A stretch of DNA of 64,000 bases from Spirosoma oryzae (GTDB taxonomy: Bacteria > Bacteroidota > Bacteroidia > Cytophagales > Spirosomataceae): positions 62,001 through 126,000 of the forward strand of contig NZ_PVTE01000005.1 of assembly GCF_003002825.1 (NCBI RefSeq), given 5' to 3'. This document shows, piece by piece, positions 43,476 through 53,023 of the stretch. How positions within the stretch are numbered: the first letter of the stretch is position 1; every line of letters begins with the position of its first letter. The position numbers were made by a program, and so were the translations under genes. Below the pieces are notes generated by a model, which saw nothing but the letters and a program-made list of their open reading frames with translations, searched no databases and was not told where the DNA came from.

Positions 43476-44645
43476 TTAAACCGTTCTCTGTGGCACAACC
43501 TGCTGTTTGGGCGCTTTGGCCTGCGACATAACTGCCAATACGGTCATAACAACCACAATCAGCCAGGATGAGTACTTGAAATCATAAAGCAGACCGGCAC
43601 CCGTCACGACGACGTTGAGAATCGATAGTGGGATGAAAATTTTCCAGCCCAGGTTCATCAGTTGGTCGTACCGGAAGCGGGGCAGGGTCCAGCGTACCCA
43701 CATAAAGAAGAAGATGAAGAACAGAATCTTACCGAAAAAGACGAGGAAGCCGATTGCGGTAGCCAGGTTATGGCCCGTCACGGCACCCATTGACTTCTCC
43801 AGCGCGCCGTTCACTTCATTCATGAAAGGATAATGGAAGCCGCCGAAATACAGCGCTGAAATAAACGCCGATGAGACAAACATGTTGATATACTCCGAGA
43901 ACAGATAAAGTCCCAGTTTCATCGAGCTATATTCGGTGTGATAACCGCCGACGAGTTCCGTTTCACATTCCGGTAAATCAAAAGGCGTCCGGTTACACTC
44001 CGCAAAGGAGCAGGTCAGGAAAATAATAAAGCCCAATGGCTGCGTAAAGACGTTCCATTCGAAGAAGGTAGCCTGCTCATTCACGATCTGCCGTACCGAC
44101 AGCGAACCCGTCATCATCAGAATCGCAATCATCGACAGACCCAGCGCAATCTCGTAGCTGATGTTCTGCGAAGCCGCCCGAATGGCACCCAGCAACGAAA
44201 ACTTGTTGTTCGATGCCCAGCCACCAACCATAACACCATACACGCCCAGCGACACTACGCCAAAGATGTACAGTACGCCGATGTTGATCTCGATACCCTG
44301 CACGTTAACGTCATAATTCACATTATCCCATGCGAATCGGATGCTGTCGCCAAATGGGATTACCGCACTCGACATAAGCGCAGTGAACATAGCCAGGGAT
44401 GGTCCTAGGATGAACAGCCACTTACTGGCCTGAGACGGGATAAAGTCTTCTTTGAAGAACAACTTACCGGCATCCGCAATCGGCTGTAAAAGCCCCCACG
44501 GACCTGCCCGGTTGGGACCAATCCGATCTTGCAGAAAAGCCGCTACTTTACGCTCGGCGTAGGTCGAGTAGGTAGCGATCAGGAGCGAAATTCCGAAGAT
44601 GACCAGAATTATCAGCCCTTTGGTTAATAGAATGGGTAAGGCCAT
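43476..44645 (-). CDS. nuoH: NADH-quinone oxidoreductase subunit H
   Basis: Membrane subunit at the quinone-binding junction. 389 residues and eight or nine helices. Landmarks are YAERKVAAFLQDRIGPNRAGPWGLLQPIADAGKLFFKED and SFAECNRTPFDLPECETELVGGYHTEYSSMK, the acidic loop lining the quinone cavity. The longer middle part (about residues 100-125) is typical of some Bacteroidota. It is followed by nuoI after an 81-base spacer carrying a repeat. Confidence 0.97.
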   Translation of the reverse strand: MALPILLTKGLIILVIFGISLLIATYSTYAERKVAAFLQDRIGPNRAGPWGLLQPIADAGKLFFKEDFIPSQASKWLFILGPSLAMFTALMSSAVIPFGDSIRFAWDNVNYDVNVQGIEINIGVLYIFGVVSLGVYGVMVGGWASNNKFSLLGAIRAASQNISYEIALGLSMIAILMMTGSLSVRQIVNEQATFFEWNVFTQPLGFIIFLTCSFAECNRTPFDLPECETELVGGYHTEYSSMKLGLYLFSEYINMFVSSAFISALYFGGFHYPFMNEVNGALEKSMGAVTGHNLATAIGFLVFFGKILFFIFFFMWVRWTLPRFRYDQLMNLGWKIFIPLSILNVVVTGAGLLYDFKYSSWLIVVVMTVLAVMSQAKAPKQQVVPQRTV

Positions 44646-44688
44646 TACTAGGTTATTTTTCGTTTAATGAGACCGAATTCGGCTTCGA

Positions 44689-45774
44689 TCAGGGTTCTGG
44701 CTCGACGGCCGAAGGCAATGTTTTGGCAAAGCGCTCGGGCGGAAGCTGTTGAATACTGAGCTGCGACGTATCCCGCTCATCATGAATAGGCTTGTATTCG
44801 GCAGCAGCCAACCGCTTACCAAAGCTAGGCTTCTCCAGATCGGCCCGGTACTTGTTCGCCGAAATTACCGACGACCGCGACACCTTCGTTGGCCCTTCGA
44901 TAACCCAGTCGCTGGTTTTCTTTGTCTCGAACCGGCAGGTGTTGCAGATAAACTCCGTTACCTCGTTCCACTCATTTTTGCGGGCCGTTACGCGAATTAC
45001 TTCATCGCCCCGGTACCAGAGCGTAACCTTGCCGGAGCAGGTTGGGCAATCGCGGTGTGCATCGACCGGTTTGGTAAACCATACCCGGTTTTTGAACCGG
45101 TAAGTCTTATCGGTCAGTGCGCCGACGGGGCAGACATCGATAACGTTCCCCGAGAAATCGTTGTCGATTGCTTTCTCGATGTACGTTCCGATTTCCGACG
45201 CATCGCCCCGGCCCAATACACCATGAACGCGCTTTTCGGTAATCTGGTCGGCGGTGTACACACAGCGGTAGCACAGGATGCAACGCGTCATGTGCAGCTG
45301 AATGTACGGGCCAATATCTTTCTTCTCGAACGTCCGGCGATCTTCTTCGTACCGAGTCGTCGCCTTGCCGTGGTCGAAGGCAAAGTTTTGCAGGTCGCAC
45401 TCGCCAGCTTGGTCGCAAACCGGGCAGTCGAGCGGATGATTCAGCAGCAGAAACTCGACGATACCATTCCGGGCGTCGACAACCTGCGGATTGGTTGTAT
45501 TCTCGACCACCATACCGTCCTGAACGGCTGTCAGGCAGGAAGCGACCAGTTTCGGCATAGGCCGGGGGTCTTTCGTCGATCCGGCAGCCACGCGTACCAG
45601 ACAGGCGCGGCATTTACCCCCGCTGCCTTTCAGCGGCTGGTAATAGCACATCGCCGGTGGTGCCACGTCCGGCCCGATCTTGCGGGCTGCCTGTAGGATA
45701 GTGGTTCCGGGCTCTACCTCAACGGCAATGCCGTCAATCGTGACGGTCAGCAACTGTGGTTTTGTATCTTCCAT
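44689..45774 (-). CDS. nuoG: NADH-quinone oxidoreductase subunit G, short form
   Basis: 361 residues from the ATG at 45772-45774; a longer frame adds nine doubtful residues. It holds the N-terminal 2Fe-2S domain (MCYYQPLKGSGGKCRACLVRV), the His/Cys cluster region (HPLDCPVCDQAGECDLQ), the two 4Fe-4S segment (CILCYRCVYTADQ...VIDVCPVGALTDKTYRF), and a partial region with CPTCSGKVTLWYRGDEVIRV...CNTCRFE. The large molybdopterin-oxidoreductase-like domain of E. coli NuoG (about 900 residues in total) is absent. All clusters for electron flow to NuoI appear retained. Whether this short form is family-typical or a truncation needs comparison. Confidence 0.93.
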   Translation of the reverse strand: MEDTKPQLLTVTIDGIAVEVEPGTTILQAARKIGPDVAPPAMCYYQPLKGSGGKCRACLVRVAAGSTKDPRPMPKLVASCLTAVQDGMVVENTTNPQVVDARNGIVEFLLLNHPLDCPVCDQAGECDLQNFAFDHGKATTRYEEDRRTFEKKDIGPYIQLHMTRCILCYRCVYTADQITEKRVHGVLGRGDASEIGTYIEKAIDNDFSGNVIDVCPVGALTDKTYRFKNRVWFTKPVDAHRDCPTCSGKVTLWYRGDEVIRVTARKNEWNEVTEFICNTCRFETKKTSDWVIEGPTKVSRSSVISANKYRADLEKPSFGKRLAAAEYKPIHDERDTSQLSIQQLPPERFAKTLPSAVEPEP

Positions 45775-45874
45775 TAGTCTAAAGTCGCTATATGTCAATC
45801 GATGCGTTTACGAGCCAGTCTGTCGATCGTTGTCAGATTCAACAACGAGCTGTAAAACACGTCTACTGTACTAT

Positions 45875-47215
45875 CTACACCAAAGCCATCTCACCCCGAT
45901 AAACAGCTCCCGGCTGGGTGGCTTCGGTCGGGTGGTCGATGTGCCACTGGAATTCATCACGGAAATGCCGGATAGCACTGGCAACTGGCCAGGCAGCAGC
46001 ATCGCCGAGTGGGCAAATGGTGTTTCCTTCGATCTTCTTCGACACGTCGACCAGCAGATCGATGTCGTGCTGATGGCCGTGACCATGCTCGATGCGGTGC
46101 AGGACTTTTTCCATCCAGCCCGTTCCTTCCCGGCAGGGACTGCATTGACCGCACGACTCGTGGTGGTAGAACCGTGAGAAATTCCAGGTGTTCTTCACGA
46201 TACAGGATGTTTCGTCGAACAGGATGAAGCCGCCCGAACCAAGCATCGTACCGGTAGCAAACCCACCGTCGGATAAGGATTCATAGCTCATCAGCCGCTT
46301 TTCGCCGTTGGCCAGTGTCAGCGCCAGATTGGCGGGCAGGATGGGGACTGATGAACCACCGGCAACCAGGGCTTTGAATTTATGACCGGGCCGGATGCCA
46401 CCGCACCATTCGTCGGCGTAGATGAAATCTTCAACGGGTAAACCCAGCTCGATTTCGTACACGCCCGGCTTGCGCATGTGGCCTGACGCGGAAATCAGCT
46501 TGGTGCCAGTGCTACGACCGATACCGATAGCCGCGTATGCATCACCACCGTTGTTGATAATCCACGATGTAGTGGCGATCGACTCGACGTTGTTGACTAC
46601 CGTTGGGCACTGATACAGTCCTTTGACAGCGGGGAACGGTGGTTTATTCCGTGGGTTGCCACGCTTGCCTTCCAGCGATTCGAGCAGGGCTGTCTCTTCT
46701 CCGCAGATGTACGCACCGCCACCGGGTTGCACAACCAGTTCGAGGTCGTAGCCGCTGCCGAGGATGTTTTTACCCAGAAAACCCTTTGCTTTCGCTTCGG
46801 CAATGGCTTTTTCCAGAATTCGGATAACATACATCAGTTCACCCCGTACGTAGATGAACGACTTATTGGCCCCCAGCGCAAACGACGAGACGATCATCCC
46901 CTCGATCAGCAGGTGGGGAATATGCTTCATCAGGTAGTGGTCTTTGAACGTACCCGGCTCCGACTCATCGGCATTACAAACCAGGTACCGGGGAACACCT
47001 TCCGGTTTCGCCAGAAAGCTCCACTTCATACCCATCGGGAAACCGGCACCACCCCGACCCCGAACGCCGGCTTTTTTTACTTCTTCGACGATCTCATCGG
47101 GCGTCATGGTTTTCAGCGCCTTTTCAACCGCCGTATAACCACCCTGCTGCCGGTAAACGTCGAACGTCTCGATACCCGGAACGTTAATATGCTCCGTTAA
47201 GATTTTCTTTGTCAT
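45875..47215 (-). CDS. nuoF: NADH-quinone oxidoreductase subunit F
   Basis: Carries FMN, the NADH site and cluster N3. 446 residues. Motifs are GRGGAGFPMGMKW and AYICGEETALLESLEGKRGNPR for FMN and NADH binding, and SCGQCSPCREGTGW for the 4Fe-4S cluster with a later Cys in NTICPLGDAAAWP. Its start lies two bases after the nuoE stop, indicating tight coupling. Confidence 0.97.
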   Translation of the reverse strand: MTKKILTEHINVPGIETFDVYRQQGGYTAVEKALKTMTPDEIVEEVKKAGVRGRGGAGFPMGMKWSFLAKPEGVPRYLVCNADESEPGTFKDHYLMKHIPHLLIEGMIVSSFALGANKSFIYVRGELMYVIRILEKAIAEAKAKGFLGKNILGSGYDLELVVQPGGGAYICGEETALLESLEGKRGNPRNKPPFPAVKGLYQCPTVVNNVESIATTSWIINNGGDAYAAIGIGRSTGTKLISASGHMRKPGVYEIELGLPVEDFIYADEWCGGIRPGHKFKALVAGGSSVPILPANLALTLANGEKRLMSYESLSDGGFATGTMLGSGGFILFDETSCIVKNTWNFSRFYHHESCGQCSPCREGTGWMEKVLHRIEHGHGHQHDIDLLVDVSKKIEGNTICPLGDAAAWPVASAIRHFRDEFQWHIDHPTEATQPGAVYRGEMALV

Positions 47216-47217
47216 GG

Positions 47218-47718
47218 TTACGCTTGTTTCGACAGTTCGTCAATGATTTCGTCGACCCGGTCGTTGGTCAGGTGCATGTAATACTGCTCACGAACCTGAA
47301 AGACAGGACCCATACCACAGGCTGCCAGACACTCTACTTCCTTCAGCGTAAACTGCCCATCGACCGTAGTTTGTCCCGTTTCGATACCAAGCCGCTGTTT
47401 CAAGTGCGCCAAGACATCGTCGCCACCCATCAGGCAGCAGGGCCCCGTCCGGCAGTATTCAATCACGTGCTTGCCAACGGGCTGCACATGGTACATTGTG
47501 TAGAACGTGGCGACTTCGTACACCTCGATTGGCTGGATGTCGAGCATACGCGCTATGTAGTCCATCCCTTCGGTGCTCGTCCAGCCTTCCTGCTCCTGCA
47601 TCAGGTGCAGCAACGGAAGAAGTGCCGATTTTTGCCGTCCTTCCGGGTAGCGGGCAATGATTTCTTTCGCTTCAGCCAGCCGTTCCGGCGTAAACTGTAT
47701 GGTGGATTCGGTGGTCAT
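47218..47718 (-). CDS. nuoE: NADH-quinone oxidoreductase subunit E
   Basis: Thioredoxin-like subunit with the 2Fe-2S cluster N1a. 166 residues. The four cysteines are in EYCRTGPCCLMGG and in VECLAACGMGPV. The N-terminal helical bundle has RYPEGRQKSALLPLLHLMQEQEGW. It forms a module with NuoF, two bases away. Confidence 0.96.
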   Translation of the reverse strand: MTTESTIQFTPERLAEAKEIIARYPEGRQKSALLPLLHLMQEQEGWTSTEGMDYIARMLDIQPIEVYEVATFYTMYHVQPVGKHVIEYCRTGPCCLMGGDDVLAHLKQRLGIETGQTTVDGQFTLKEVECLAACGMGPVFQVREQYYMHLTNDRVDEIIDELSKQA

Positions 47719-47749
47719 AAATCAACGAAAATGGTCAATGAAGCAGGAG

Positions 47750-48982
47750 TTACCCGTCTAGTTCGCCTGCGATTACGTTCATGCTACTCATGATAACGAT
47801 AGCATCCGACAGCGTCAGGCCTTTGCACATTTCGGGATAAGCTTGGTAGTAAATGAAGCAGGGACGCCGGAAGTGTAGCCGGTACGGCGCGCGCCCCCCG
47901 TCACTAATGAGGTAAAAGCCAAGTTCGCCATTACCGCCTTCAACGGCGTGATATACCTCGCCAACCGGTGCGTCGATTTCACCCATCACAATTTTAAAGT
48001 GATAGATGAGGGCTTCCATGTTCTTGTACACTTCCTGTTTGGGCGGCAGGTAGTACTGGGGTGCATCAGCATAGAACGGGCCTTCCGGCAGGTTGTCCAT
48101 TGCCTGCTGAATGATGCGCATACTTTGCCACATCTCCTCGTTCCGCACCATAAACCGATCGTATGTGTCGCCACTCTGACCGACGGGAATATCAAATTCG
48201 AAATCCTGATACGACGAATATGGATTCATCACACGGACATCGTAGTCAACACCCGCAGCCCGGAGATTCGGCCCGGTGAAGCCGTAACTGAGCGCGCGTT
48301 CAGCCGAGATGCCGCCTACGCCAACGACACGATCCATGAAAATCCGGTTCCGGTTGAACAGGCTTTCAAACTCGCGCAGCACCGCTGGGAAGCGTTTCAG
48401 AAACTCGTTGATTTTACGGATTGCGGTGGGCGAGAGGTCACGCTCCATACCACCAATCCGGCCCATGTTCGTCGTCAGGCGGGCACCGCAGATTTCCTCG
48501 TAGATTTCGTAGATGTTTTCCCGCTCCTGATAGATATACAGAAAGCCGGTGAACGCACCCGTGTCTACACCAAGAATACCGTTGCAGATGATGTGGTCGG
48601 CAATACGGGCCAGTTCCATCATAATTACCCGGATATACTGGGCTCGTTTGGGAATGTCGATGCCCAGCAGCTTTTCGACCGTCATGTGCCACCCCATGTT
48701 GTTGATCGGCGACGAACAGTAGTTCATCCGATCCGTCAGGGTCGTGATCTGGTAGAAGGGCCGGCGCTCGGCAATTTTTTCGAACGCGCGGTGGATATAG
48801 CCAATCGTCTGCTCACCCGATACGATTTTCTCCCCGTCCATCTGGAGCACGTTCTGGAAAATACCGTGCGTGGCGGGGTGCGTGGGGCCGAGGTTAAGGG
48901 TCGTTAGTTCGTTGACGTACTGAACCGGCCCCTGCTCGGCGGGTAAGTTTTGCTTTGTTGTATCGAGTTCTTCAGAAACCAT
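47750..48982 (-). CDS. nuoD: NADH-quinone oxidoreductase subunit D
   Basis: 49-kDa subunit lining the quinone-reduction site. 410 residues, separate from NuoC (not fused as in some bacteria). Landmarks are [23 protein letters not shown], the loop carrying the quinone-binding His, and [13 protein letters not shown]. The C-terminal part contains [24 protein letters not shown] and [22 protein letters not shown]. The ATG is at 48980-48982. Confidence 0.97.
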   Translation of the reverse strand: MVSEELDTTKQNLPAEQGPVQYVNELTTLNLGPTHPATHGIFQNVLQMDGEKIVSGEQTIGYIHRAFEKIAERRPFYQITTLTDRMNYCSSPINNMGWHMTVEKLLGIDIPKRAQYIRVIMMELARIADHIICNGILGVDTGAFTGFLYIYQERENIYEIYEEICGARLTTNMGRIGGMERDLSPTAIRKINEFLKRFPAVLREFESLFNRNRIFMDRVVGVGGISAERALSYGFTGPNLRAAGVDYDVRVMNPYSSYQDFEFDIPVGQSGDTYDRFMVRNEEMWQSMRIIQQAMDNLPEGPFYADAPQYYLPPKQEVYKNMEALIYHFKIVMGEIDAPVGEVYHAVEGGNGELGFYLISDGGRAPYRLHFRRPCFIYYQAYPEMCKGLTLSDAIVIMSSMNVIAGELDG

Positions 48983-49084
48983 AAGACTGAAGTTGTATGG
49001 TTATAGAGTTGTATAGTTGTAAAGTTTAATAGGTCGTTCAAATGAGCTTTATAACTCTACAACCGACCAACGCTACAACTTTTT
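48983..49084. repeat. AGTTGTA-word hairpin between nuoD and nuoC
   Basis: The words AGTTGTATGG, GAGTTGTATAG and AGTTGTAAAG on the left face ACTCTACAACC and GCTACAACT on the right. The arms pair imperfectly over about 18 bases. It is inside the operon, like the spacers after nuoB and nuoH. Confidence 0.6.
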
Positions 49085-49585
49085 TTACCGGCCAAACAGG
49101 GCGTCGATTTTGTCTTCACGCGTAGCGTCTTCCAGCGGATACTCCTTGCGCATCGGATGGTAATCCATCTCTTCCATGTTAAGAATCCGGCGCAGATCCG
49201 GGTGACCATCGAAGAGAATACCGAAGTAATCAAAGGTTTCCCGTTCCATCCAATTGGCCCCGGCAAACAGCGGTACCATCGTTGGTATGTGCATGTCATC
49301 GGCCGTCAAAAAGACCTTGATGCGCAACCGGAAATTATTGACGAAGCTGTGCAGGTGATACACAACGCAGTACTCTTTACCGGGCGAATCCGGGTAGTGA
49401 ACGGCGGTAATGTCCGTAAGAAAATTGACCTGTAGGGCCGGCTCGTCGCGCAGGTAAGTAATAAGTGCGACAATCTGCTCCCGTGTGGTTGAAAACGTCA
49501 GCAGGTCATACGGATCGTCGAAGTCACTGACGGCATCGCCAAACTGATTGATGATATGCTGCGCTAGTTGCTCGTTGGTGAACAT
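49085..49585 (-). CDS. nuoC: NADH-quinone oxidoreductase subunit C
   Basis: 30-kDa peripheral subunit without cofactor, bridging NuoD and NuoB. 166 residues. The 30-kDa signature is seen as ANWMERETFDYFGILFDGHPDLRRILNMEEMDYHPMRKEYPLE at the C-terminus (ERExxDxxGxxFxGHPxLRRIL). Confidence 0.96.
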   Translation of the reverse strand: MFTNEQLAQHIINQFGDAVSDFDDPYDLLTFSTTREQIVALITYLRDEPALQVNFLTDITAVHYPDSPGKEYCVVYHLHSFVNNFRLRIKVFLTADDMHIPTMVPLFAGANWMERETFDYFGILFDGHPDLRRILNMEEMDYHPMRKEYPLEDATREDKIDALFGR

Positions 49586-49600
49586 GGCGGACGGGATCGA

Positions 49601-49661
49601 CTGGTAGACTGACTAATTGATTCGAATCCCTATTCGGGTAATTCAATTTGTCAGCTTACCA
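49601..49661. repeat. Inverted repeat between nuoC and nuoB
   Basis: Left arm TGGTAGACTGACTAATTGA (ending at 49620) pairs with right arm TCAATTTGTCAGCTTACCA (49643-49661), with three mismatches. It lies inside the operon. Confidence 0.65.
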
Positions 49662-49666
49662 CTCAG

Positions 49667-50212
49667 TTATTGAATGCTATATGAATTGAGCAGTTTCTGG
49701 TACTCTTCGGTATTCCGTCGGCGCAAGGACTCGTTTTTGGCCAACTCCTGTACCTGCATCACCCCTTCGAGAATCTGCTCCGGGCGCGGGGGGCACCCTG
49801 GTACATACACGTCGACGGGGATAATCCGGTCGATACCCTGCAAGACGCTGTACGTATCGAAGATACCACCACTCGACGCACAGGCCCCAATAGCGATAAC
49901 CCAGCGGGGCTCGGCCATTTGCAGGTATACCTGCTTGACAACGGGGCCCATCTTTTTGGCAATCGTACCGGCTACCAGGAGCATATCGGCCTGCCGGGGG
50001 GAGAAGCTGGGACGTTCCGAACCAAAGCGGGCAAGGTCAAATGTCGACGCCATCGTCGACATAAACTCGATGCCGCAGCAGGAAGTCGCGAACGGAAGTG
50101 GCCACAGCGAGTTTGCTCTTGCCAGACCGATTATTTTATCGAAGGAAGTTGCCTGAAAACCAGCGCCATCGTAGCTGTCAGGACCTTCTACCATTTTGAT
50201 ATTACTAGCCAT
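49667..50212 (-). CDS. nuoB: NADH-quinone oxidoreductase subunit B
   Basis: Carries the terminal cluster N2 that reduces quinone. 181 residues. The cluster ligands are the tandem cysteines in SCCGIEFMS, a Cys in IGACASSGG, and a Cys in YVPGCPPRPEQI. The tail after about residue 160 is variable. Confidence 0.97.
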   Translation of the reverse strand: MASNIKMVEGPDSYDGAGFQATSFDKIIGLARANSLWPLPFATSCCGIEFMSTMASTFDLARFGSERPSFSPRQADMLLVAGTIAKKMGPVVKQVYLQMAEPRWVIAIGACASSGGIFDTYSVLQGIDRIIPVDVYVPGCPPRPEQILEGVMQVQELAKNESLRRRNTEEYQKLLNSYSIQ

Positions 50213-50274
50213 AGTAAACGAGCGAATTGTCTACTTATATAACAGACAAAACTGTGTTATGATTCGGTTGTAGA

Positions 50275-50646
50275 CTATTCCCACTTCAGAACACCCTTAC
50301 GGATGATGTAGAAGAAACCAGCCAGCAGCAAGCCCATGAAGAGGACCATTTCGATAAAGCCAGTCATGCCCAGCCCTTTGAAATTAACGGCCCAGGGGTA
50401 CAGAAAGATGACTTCTACATCGAATAGTACAAAGAGAATGGCAATCAGAAAATATTTGATGGAGATCGGTGTACGAGCGTCCCCCTGAACCGGGATACCA
50501 CACTCAAACGGATCGTCTTTCTTAACACTGTGACGCTTCGGACCAATGGCATGAGTAACCAGCATCGTCGTAACGATAAAGCCGAGCGCCAGGCCCATCT
50601 GAATTAGAATAGGCAGGTAATCGGCGGGTACGTAGGTTGTGTTCAT
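50275..50646 (-). CDS. nuoA: NADH-quinone oxidoreductase subunit A
   Basis: Small membrane subunit with three helices, 123 residues. The conserved loop after the first helix reads DPFECGIPVQGDARTPISIKYFLIAILFVLFDVEVIFLYPWAV. First gene of the nuo block, with a promoter box about 25 bases upstream. Confidence 0.97.
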   Translation of the reverse strand: MNTTYVPADYLPILIQMGLALGFIVTTMLVTHAIGPKRHSVKKDDPFECGIPVQGDARTPISIKYFLIAILFVLFDVEVIFLYPWAVNFKGLGMTGFIEMVLFMGLLLAGFFYIIRKGVLKWE

Positions 50647-50669
50647 CAGTTGATTGGGAAATACGCGAC

Positions 50670-50677
50670 CAAAGGTA
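50670..50677 (-). promoter_or_regulatory. Candidate -7 box of the nuo operon
   Basis: TACCTTTG on the minus strand matches TAnnTTTG exactly, 24 bases before the nuoA ATG. The -33 element is unclear. Confidence 0.5.
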
Positions 50678-50802
50678 AGGATAAAACCGATTGGCCTTCG
50701 CGCCCGAACGAACGCAAAGGTGAACTCTAGTCAAAAATACAAAAATCCGCCTAGTTCAGCAAGCGGCAGGCGGGGTACACACGGACGCGCAGGACCCATA
50801 AC

Positions 50803-50835
50803 GCGACTGGCCTCCCAGTAAGAGAGGCCAGTCGC
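50803..50835. terminator. Hairpin downstream of the first esterase gene
   Basis: GCGACTGGCCT pairs perfectly with AGGCCAGTCGC, 26 bases past the minus-strand stop codon. The T-run is short. Confidence 0.6.
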
Positions 50836-50860
50836 ATTACCACAAAAAGGGGGCAGCGGA

Positions 50861-53023
50861 TCAGGGGTTGACGATGACCCGCCGTGAGATGTTGAAGCTT
50901 TCCGATTTGACCTGAATCAAATACTCGCCGGGAGCAAGGCCACCCAGATCGACAGCCTGACGGTTGTCGAAAACAGGGACAAGCGACGTTGACAGTTGAC
51001 GACCGTCCATCGAGAAGATAGCAACCTGTGCGTTCACCAGATTTTCGAGCGTTTCAATCGTCACCTTCCCATCAGCCGTAGGGTTGGGATAAACGCTTAC
51101 ACCACCAATGCTGGAATCGAAGGTGAACGGTTGGGGCGAACTGTAAGCCGAAGCACACGTCAGGCTGCTCCCATCGCTCAGGGTAAACGTAGACTTGGTA
51201 CGCGCCGTATAGTTGGCGCTGACGACTACCTTCACTTCCGCGCCGTTTTGCGGAATCAGCTCTCCCGACCGGCGCCAGTCGAATCGGTCCAACTGCGCCC
51301 CTGTCGAGCTGGGCAGGTTCGCGCGTAATGTATAGGTTCCCACCTGCTCAATGCTGGGCGTTGGTACTTTCGGGCGAACCGTCAGCGTAATGTTACTCGA
51401 TTGCCCAGACCGGCAACCGTAAACATTAAGCGTACGGGCTGAATACGTACCCGCTGTGCTAACCGCCAGACTTTTCCCGACAAACCCGTTGCTCCATTGC
51501 AGTACGCTATTATCCGGTAGGTTCGCCGTTAGGTTGAGCACGGAGTCGGCACAGATTTGCTGTTGACTGGAGGCTGCCTGACCCGTTTGACTGCTCAATG
51601 TCAACGTTGGTGTAACTGGCTGAATCGCTGATTGAACGTCGACAGTTGGCGCAAGGTATGTATTGCCATAGCGGTCTTTCAGCGTGGCCTGGTACGTACC
51701 GGTTGAACTGACAGATATGGTCTGACTCTGCTGTCCGGTTTTCCAGTTGTAGCTGCTGTACAGCGAGGGGAGCGATAACGTCAATGCATTGTTGTTCGTA
51801 TTGCAGGCCACCGTGACGGTTGGCTGAAGCAGCGGGCGCGACGGTTGTGAAACACTGAAGAATACGGCATTCAGGCTGTTAAACCAGGCTTGGCCTAGCT
51901 GATTGAGTCCTTCGTTACCAGGCGCATTTCCAAAGTGAACCTGCCCTTCATAGCGCGGAACCTGAATATTATCCGTGTACGGGCCAGCGAAGACGTTGTT
52001 GTTATACGTATTGATAACGTCGTTTTGTGCCTGAATGATGTCCTGGCTGGTTTGGCCCGCGTTGTATGATGATCGTGCCAATACCCAGGCCGGATATCGA
52101 TTCAAGTCAGCCCGGGTTTTATTGACCAGGTACTGCATGTCAGTACGATATGTCTCCCGGGTAGAGTGGAGGGGAACGTTGTCGTTTTCGCCCTGCTGCC
52201 AAAGTACAGCCCGCAACCCTTGTAGGGATGCGTAGTAACGCAATGCAATAACTAGGTTGGCGTAGGGCATACCTGTTGGGAAATTCTCGTCGGGCGTTCC
52301 CAGGGCAAAAATATTTTTCGTGATCTGTCCGTCGGAGCTTTCTTTCCAGTTTCGAATCACGGTCCCTTGCCAGGCCGTGTTGATGAATAGGACCGGTACG
52401 TTATACTGCTTCGCGATTAAATCACCCAACACCCCCCAGCACCAGGCACTCTGGCCACGAGGGCCGATCAAGGCGTCGGCAGATAGCTGTTGAAACGACG
52501 GGGCTGGCGGATCGGCTAGTGAGTTCGCTTTGGAATTGTCGTAGGTAACGCAATTGACCCGGTCGTCGGCTGCTCCAACCGCACCGAAACCCTGAAAGCC
52601 TTGCGCGTTTGACTGACCTGTGATGATGAAAACTTCGCCAACCCCTACTTTACGGACGGCGTCGCTACCCAGCACGGTACCGCCGGCAAACGCTTGTACT
52701 TCGAGCCGGTACCAGCCACCTTGTACGCGTAACGAGCCCTGGAATACGCCCCCCGACGGGTTGCGCTGAACGGTTGTCCAGTTAGTATTCAATCCTTGTC
52801 CGGTTACTTCTGCCACGACACGAGCCTGTATACTATCGACAGGCTGGTAGTAATTTCCAGACAGGTAGATGATCGAGGTATTATCATTTTCCCGTTGAAA
52901 AACGGCCCGGCTACCGGGATAGGTAATGCGAATGGGTTGTGTGTTTTGGGCAAAGGCACAAAATGAACTGGTTAATGTGCTCACCAATAACAACCCTAAA
53001 AAACGAGTGTATAGGTTCTTCAT
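50861..53023 (-). CDS. Secreted SGNH esterase (sialate O-acetylesterase-like) with T9SS sorting domain
   Basis: 720 residues with a signal peptide (CAFAQ). A first beta domain (about 30-128) precedes the SGNH hydrolase domain: GQSNAQG with Ser138 as nucleophile, the block WQQGENDN (about 276-283), and the His in VHFGN (His363). This is the SASA/DUF303 pattern of carbohydrate acetylesterases. Two Ig-like modules follow. The end is a T9SS sorting domain with VSVYPNPTADGKVTIETLENL. The gene downstream of the other esterase (53177-56152) is a paralogue, arising by tandem duplication. Likely removes acetyl groups from polysaccharides; the substrate is unknown. Confidence 0.85.
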   Translation of the reverse strand: MKNLYTRFLGLLLVSTLTSSFCAFAQNTQPIRITYPGSRAVFQRENDNTSIIYLSGNYYQPVDSIQARVVAEVTGQGLNTNWTTVQRNPSGGVFQGSLRVQGGWYRLEVQAFAGGTVLGSDAVRKVGVGEVFIITGQSNAQGFQGFGAVGAADDRVNCVTYDNSKANSLADPPAPSFQQLSADALIGPRGQSAWCWGVLGDLIAKQYNVPVLFINTAWQGTVIRNWKESSDGQITKNIFALGTPDENFPTGMPYANLVIALRYYASLQGLRAVLWQQGENDNVPLHSTRETYRTDMQYLVNKTRADLNRYPAWVLARSSYNAGQTSQDIIQAQNDVINTYNNNVFAGPYTDNIQVPRYEGQVHFGNAPGNEGLNQLGQAWFNSLNAVFFSVSQPSRPLLQPTVTVACNTNNNALTLSLPSLYSSYNWKTGQQSQTISVSSTGTYQATLKDRYGNTYLAPTVDVQSAIQPVTPTLTLSSQTGQAASSQQQICADSVLNLTANLPDNSVLQWSNGFVGKSLAVSTAGTYSARTLNVYGCRSGQSSNITLTVRPKVPTPSIEQVGTYTLRANLPSSTGAQLDRFDWRRSGELIPQNGAEVKVVVSANYTARTKSTFTLSDGSSLTCASAYSSPQPFTFDSSIGGVSVYPNPTADGKVTIETLENLVNAQVAIFSMDGRQLSTSLVPVFDNRQAVDLGGLAPGEYLIQVKSESFNISRRVIVNP

